From Acanthococcus lagerstroemiae (lineage: Eukaryota; Arthropoda; Insecta; Hemiptera; Eriococcidae), in the NCBI GenBank assembly GCA_031841125.1, contig CM063111.1, positions 56,481,535-56,545,534 on the forward strand: a stretch of 64,000 nt of DNA, written 5' to 3'. The notes under the pieces are model-generated. The model was not told the origin of the DNA. It worked only from the letters and a program-made list of their open reading frames with translations, and ran no database searches. Positions 58,529-64,000 of this stretch are shown here, one piece after another. Each line of letters begins with the position of its first letter. Positions within the stretch are counted from its first letter, which is position 1. Position numbers and translations under genes: made by a program.

Positions 58529-58860
58529 AAAGAGAAAGGGTAACTAACGGGTTTCTGGGTAATCTGATTGCGCATCGGGTAGTCGCGCAAGTTGGGACGC
58601 TTCCTGCCAATGTAGTCTGTAGGCTACATATGAAATCATTTCGTTCAATCAACTGTATCTCGATGAAAAATGTACAGACTTCGATCGGGGCGCGCTTGTT
58701 CGACTCGACATAGACGGAACTTCAAGTTGCAGTATCAGTTCTTGCCACTAGATAGTGTACGGCGTCTGTACGAGCGCATTGCAAGTAATTTTGGGACACG
58801 CTGTGTAAAGTAAAAAGTGAACAATAAATTTCCAGCGCCTCCGAACTGCGTGTTGCGGAT

Positions 58861-58902
58861 GGTGACGAGTTCCAGGTGACGAGTTCCAGGTGACGAGTTC
58901 CA
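58861..58902 (+). repeat. 14-bp tandem repeat, three exact copies
   Basis: GGTGACGAGTTCCA is repeated three times without change, so the expansion is recent. Confidence 0.95.
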
Positions 58903-59609
58903 GCTCCCCCCAACCCTCATGTTTTCGACCCGCTCATTTCTGGGCATATGCTCCCCCATCATTTTTCCATATTATTCTACATTGGGTATGTCTTCTCCAC
59001 ATTGGGCCAAATGTCTTTCGAAATTCATCCCTCCACCGGAAAGTTGGCTTCTCTCTGCCCCTTTTCGAATCGTACAGTGTCTACTCCTCCACTAGCTTTT
59101 CCCACCTTCTTCCCCCTGTCTTATGATATGCTCCCCATACTTGCCTTTATTCTTCTTGAATAACCTTTCTATGTCCTCCAGCTGCGTTTTTGCCCTTAAC
59201 CAAGACCCCTCAACTCCTGCTAACTTTTTCGACATTTAACATACAATGTTCCACTGATTTTGCGTCACTCGTAACCTCTTCACATTAGCTTTGGTTAGCG
59301 TCTATGTTTGGGCTTCGTACGTTAACACAGGTTGAACACCCTTACGTCAAACCTCCGCTTTAATTATGGGAAATCTGCCTTTGACGACTTTTTTTAAATT
59401 CCAGTACCTTATCCACCCACTTTGGGTGCAATTTGAAATTTCCTTCCCACTGACACTTTCAACGGAGATTATTTGATCAAGATAACATACCTCGCCTACT
59501 CATATTAGGAACTCATTCCTCAACTTTACTACACATTTCGGGGCATTTGACAAAAGTTTTGTTCAACTGGTGTTTATCGAGAAACTCTTCAGCGCTTTGG
59601 ATGAGTAGA
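58903..59609. other. non-coding stretch
   Basis: No recognised gene or repeat. Confidence 0.45.
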
Positions 59610-59854
59610 ACCCTTTTGATCAAAACTCAATCAAGCGACATTTTTGAGTGCACGGAGTTAAGTATACCACCGGATAGTGCTCGATGAGTAGAACGCGATG
59701 AAAAACAAAAATGTTTATTCAAGACAGCTAACTTAGCGAGATATTAATTCTCAAAAATCAGCTGCAAACGGCGACGCTGTACATAACATTTCCTTCTAAC
59801 GGGAATATCTCGGAAGAACACAAGTGTCGCTCGGTTGAGTTCTGCTTAACAGGG
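59610..59854. mobile_element. inverted-repeat MITE-like element
   Basis: ACCCTTTTGATCAAAACTCA with CAAGCGACA on the left pairs with CCCTGTTAAGCAGAACTCA and CGAGCGACA inverted from the right, with mismatches. AT-rich interior, no gene. Target duplication not seen. Confidence 0.5.
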
Positions 59855-60906
59855 TCCAGTTCGGACAGATCATTAGTCATTAGAACGACATAGTCGGTAA
59901 ACCTCAAGTTATTCATATAATCCCCATTAATTTTTATACCTCTGTCCTACTAATTCAGATGTCGAAAGAATCAGAGAGAAAATAAAAAGAGCAAGAGGCC
60001 AGACACCAGGAGAAAACAGAGACACAAAGAGATATAGACATCTGATGGACACAGATGAATAAATAGACAGACAGGCATACACTTCATGCAGGATTTATAG
60101 ATCTGGGGAGATTATAACTGCACGTGCTTTTGTTTCTGTAGTACAGCAGTAAATGCACTGAATATAAGACAGAGAATTCAGAAGATCCTGATAGCTCCTG
60201 GATCTTCACATTCGGGAAGTGTATCCGACCTGCTAACCTGTTTGTCAGCCTTACGAGCTGTCTTTCGTTCAACTAGGCATGGACAGGGGTGACATTAATA
60301 AGCGCGCTACCTGAGCCCAATCAGATTTTCTCAAAGTTTAACATGACTGGGTTGGAAATAATAAACGGATCTGCATCTTCGGAGTGACAGGGGCAGGGGG
60401 AAAACTGCAACTGCTGCAACCTCAGCACAACTCAGTATCTTCACAAACCAACAAGCTACAACATAGCCCGAAACTGCAAGCCCAACTTTTCGTTAAAAAG
60501 CCGAAATGGCGGTGCTAACTCCATCTTCAGCGAGCTTGTCACTCAACGTCCGAATCAGAATTCCGGCGACCTGGCCCAGCTAATCAGGTATTCCGTTCGA
60601 ATGCAGCATCGATACGAAGCTCGTACTCGTCCGATCAAAACTGGACAGGAAGTAGCACGAATTGGTATTCCTACATAATATATTTTTTCGACTAAATTCG
60701 ATGTACGATCGTTTACAGGCGACAAATGAAATACACGGCACTGGTGGCGAATACGAACGAGTACACGTGTGCCCGTGGACGTATTAATACGAAATCTCCA
60801 GTCATTCTAGCAACGACAAATATACGCTGTTTCCAGTTCCACCGCACGTACAGACGTACACGATAACCACACGTACTCCCGGTGACTTTTAACTACTGGA
60901 TGGGAA

Positions 60907-60949
<43 letters not shown>

Positions 60950-63655
60950 AAATGAGGGAATTTTCCTCAGTTCCGTGCGCTCTTCTCGACGTCGTGTAGT
61001 AATTGAAAATTTACGACATGAAAAGCGAGAGACAAACGTATAACGAGCGATATTCCATCGAAAAACGAGCTCGCCAAGAGTATTTTCTCTTAAAATGACA
61101 ATTATTTTCATCATTAGAACGATTTTTCAGCGAGGTATACAGCAATTCTATATATAACTCGCTCGTCCTCGCACTGATTTCTGCGCCGAAATAATACACG
61201 CCGTATAATTCCGTGCCTTTCTCCTCCTCTCCACGGATGACTCGAGCAAACACACACACACACATACATTCTATCTTTTTGAACTGAAAAGTTCGAATCA
61301 ACGTAGACAAGACCAGAATACCTAATCGGACGAAGATTTGAAACTGCGGTCGCCGTCTTTCTCATTAGTCTTTCACCCGACACCGTTGTACGCTGCAAGA
61401 GCTTCTTTCAACTTCTAGCGTATCCGGCCAACTTTTGTCAAACACACCCGGGAAGAACAAACCCTACAAAAACAATTAGAAGGTGACGACAGAGAAGAGA
61501 AAGAATCGACACTCGACACCCAGCTCATGTACTACGCGATCTGACACCAGGGCCAGCAAGCGAATTCTGGAGAACGGAGGAAGCGGGCAGACGGCAAACA
61601 ATTTGCTAAATGTTAATTTTTCAACCCTAATCGGAGGAGTGTAGCATCACATCGTCATCCCCGGTCGCTACAGCTCAGTTTAACACCGAAAATTTGAAAC
61701 CGAAATTGACGAGTAACAGTCGAAAGCAACTGCAGGCGTTAACAGCAATCTTCACTTACGAGAGTGCACGCTGCGAATACCGTATGCCTCCATCCACAGC
61801 CCGAAGACACACCGGAAAAAGTTGACTGTGACAGTCGATCAACCGTGCACGCTGACTACACAGCTCAGAATTCAGCAAACTTTCCTTCGTTGTATTTGAG
61901 GAGTTATCTCGACCCGAAGAGTCGATGTAGGTGGGCGCACCCGGATTCCTTCCTTTCTATACAGCCACGAGCCAAAAATCAGCAGCAACAGTAGCAGCCG
62001 CATCTCGAAGACAAATCGTTAAGTGTCGTTGAAAGTTCATAGGAAGCCCCCACCCCCATATAGTTTTTCACGAACGCGGAAAACGGTGCGTGCACAAACA
62101 AACATTCTTACTTAAAAGTGAAAACAGGAAGAAAACCCACCCCTAAATTGGAAAGTAAATTAACAGAAGAAGTTAACGAGAGGGCCTCACGACGTGTTAC
62201 GCCTGTCGATGATTTTTCGTTATTCAGTCTGGCGCACGTGGCATGGCGTAACGTGACGTGCAGTTTTGGTCAGTGACAACTTACGCCGAAAATATTTTTT
62301 CGCCCTCGTACAGTAGGAGAGGCGAACGCGAAAACGGACACGAGAAAAAACAAGGATTATTAATTTCCCTTCTGTTTATGACGCGCGTGCAATGCGTTTT
62401 CGATTTTGCTCTGGCTCATGTAAGCTACGGCCGAACTCTCCAGTCATGCTGAATACCCCCCCCCCCCCGAGGGTTTACAGAACATACGAGTGCCTATGTA
62501 TCTCACACGGAGACGTGGGCGCATGATAACACAATAGGAGGTGGCTTGTTTCCAAGCCCCGTCCCCTAAGCTGGTCCGTCTGTCAGACAATTTGCTTGCT
62601 TGGATTCCACAGTTCATCCTCATTGTTATCTACGGAAGGAAGAGCAAGCTCCAACCAAGTACACAGAAAGAAAATAGATGGCCCAACTGACCATCTCGGA
62701 CCTCGGATGGCTTTCTGCCGGTCAGTCTATCGCTATCTCAAACTCTGGAGACTTTTTTCTTTCGAAGTGGAAGAAAGGAGTGAGGAAAGAACCCAGTTTC
62801 TCGTACGCAGAAAGAAGAAACATGATTACTTCCCTTCCAGGTGTTTCAGTCTGGAACAGGCATTGCCAACCCGCTTCAGCTCCAGAGCCACTCGCAATTT
62901 TCCAACATTCCCCGGGTCACGATCATCAATACATCAGTAAATTTACTAAAATGCGGCAGAGGGCTGGAGATAAAGACAATAGATCGTTAATTCCCTATGT
63001 CTGACCTGAAGTAACAAAACAGATAGAAATGACCAACGCAGCGATAAAACGGACAAAATAAGGTAAAATGATGGACACTGCGAAAATTAAAAATTATGTC
63101 TACATTACAGTTAAAAAAAAAAAAATCACAATTAAAAAAAAAACATGAATAAGAGAAGCAACCCTAAATAAAAGAAAAAAAGGAATAAAGATAACTCTTG
63201 GATCACAGATCTTAGTTCTTCACACCGAGTTCCTCTGGCGAAGAAATTTTTGATAAGAAGGATAAGAGACCAAAAGTTGTAGCTCGTGATTTCTAGATCT
63301 TGAATCACGGCTCCCAGGCTCATTCTTGTCCAACGTGGTACGGGGTGATAGGTCTTAAGTCTACCTAGTAGTTTGTGTAACTGCCTGAGTGTCCAAGGGT
63401 CTACCTAGCTGTCTGTCTCTCGGCTCCCCTACTGGGCTAACCGACAGTGTATCTATCTGTCTACCTGTTTGACTACTTGCTGTCTGCTGTCTGCTCACAG
63501 TCAGTCTTGCTGTGATGTATAATGTGAATCTATACACGCCCCCTCGAAATTAGAGACCGTCTGCCGAGAGTTAAGATCGCAGATACAACAGAGTTGCTAC
63601 ATCTTAGGGTCGGTTACTACTAGCGAGCCTAATGCGATCGAAATTTCTTCTCTCT
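59855..63655. other. non-coding stretch
   Basis: Mixed composition with GC-richer patches (60480-61000, 61440-62000). It contains the (GA)n run listed separately, C13 at 62456-62468 and A runs around 63112-63142. Frames up to 114 codons have no recognisable domain. Confidence 0.4.
60909..60944 (+). repeat. (GA)n microsatellite
   Basis: An uninterrupted GA/AG run of about 36 bp followed by an A8 run. Confidence 0.95.
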
Positions 63656-63659
63656 TCCA

Positions 63660-63770
63660 GTGTAAGTTGAGTCACGGTTAGTTCAGTTCTTTGGACTAGC
63701 TGATGCATATCACTGTGTCAGAATGAGCTATTTCAGAATGTGAGTTAAGTCACAGTCAGTTCAGTAAAAG
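63660..63770 (+). repeat. diverged direct repeat, ~77-bp spacing
   Basis: TGTAAGTTGAGTCACGGTTA at 63660 recurs as TGTGAGTTAAGTCACAGTCA at 63738, each followed by GTTCAGT. It lies shortly upstream of the possible first exon and could be regulatory, but this is not shown. Confidence 0.5.
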
Positions 63771-63881
63771 AGAGCGCGCTGAACTGGACCAGTTGATGAC
63801 ACCATTATCATATCACCGTCTTGACTTCATTACTGTGCGGGGTGTGATCGCTTATTGCCTTATTATTGACTACTGAGTACT

Positions 63882-63947
63882 ATGCCATTGAAAAAGATTT
63901 TGAAAACTGAAAAAAACAACAAAAAAACTTCAAAGGATTTAGAAGAC
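63882..63947 (+). CDS. possible first coding exon, 22 codons, partial gene
   Basis: An ATG opens a Lys-rich 22-codon stretch (MPLKKILKTEKNNKKTSKDL and two more acidic residues) ending exactly at a strong splice-donor consensus, GAC|GTAAGTAAG, in phase 0. Without splicing, the frame stops nine codons later. The rest of the gene would lie beyond the window. No family recognised. This is a guess from start plus donor. Confidence 0.25.
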
Positions 63948-64000
63948 GTAAGTAAGCTGTTTGCTAATGTATAAAATGGGTTCGTACTTCGTAGTTAGAT

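Overview
This window looks like intergenic or intronic DNA from an animal, most likely an arthropod and possibly an insect. It is AT-rich and very sparse in coding sequence. There are no bacterial operons or ribosome-binding sites. The recognisable proteins are all transposases of types common in arthropod genomes: an intact PF20700 Mutator-like ORF, hAT (DUF4371) relics and a FLYWCH/MULE relic. The rest is MITEs, tRNA-derived SINEs, microsatellites and minisatellites. I cannot name a species, and I see no host protein-coding gene that I recognise.

Layout. 0-6.3 kb is a dense transposon patch: two TA-flanked MITEs, a 2 kb element with ~330-340 bp terminal inverted repeats holding a protein fragment and a 48-bp minisatellite, and an element built of subterminal repeats. 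6.3-9.4 kb is a GC-richer block without recognised exons. 10-13.4 kb and 23.8-29.5 kb carry at least three copies of one ~0.8-1 kb repeat, one split by a hAT MITE with a perfect 8-bp target duplication. 15.8-21.2 kb holds a Tigger-like end, a palindromic MITE, an ACTAGT-rich cluster, a tRNA-derived SINE, a minus-strand hAT pseudogene and a hAT MITE with internal tandem repeats. 30.4-34.6 kb holds Tigger-like fragments, a truncated hAT transposase and a second SINE.

36.4-38.3 kb contains the only intact long gene, a 618-residue Mutator-like transposase with a poly(A) signal just after its stop. 39.5-40.35 kb is a GC-rich satellite. 41.2-43.4 kb is a stack of elements: a hAT MITE, a MULE that has lost its catalytic core but keeps a FLYWCH zinc finger, a CAGGGTGTCC-family fragment and a second tandem-repeat hAT MITE. 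46.9-49.2 kb has an 83-bp minisatellite, a TAA-flanked Harbinger-like MITE inside an A-rich tract, an unidentified broken coding-like segment and the second palindromic MITE. 50.6-54 kb has two short motifs resembling a tRNA-Lys primer-binding site, a MITE, diverged tandem duplications and another hAT MITE with an 8-bp duplication. 56-64 kb is mostly unrecognised non-coding DNA with a SINE tail, a palindromic element, a (GA)n run and, at the far end, one possible first coding exon.

How the parts relate. The window reads as layers of transposon insertions, several in direct contact or nested. Non-autonomous families (hAT, Tc1/mariner, Harbinger, MULE-like) would have been moved by transposases encoded elsewhere. 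The intact Mutator-like ORF is the only candidate here for a still-functional enzyme. I also note fourteen runs of 10-15 C or G, which is unusual in such AT-rich DNA.
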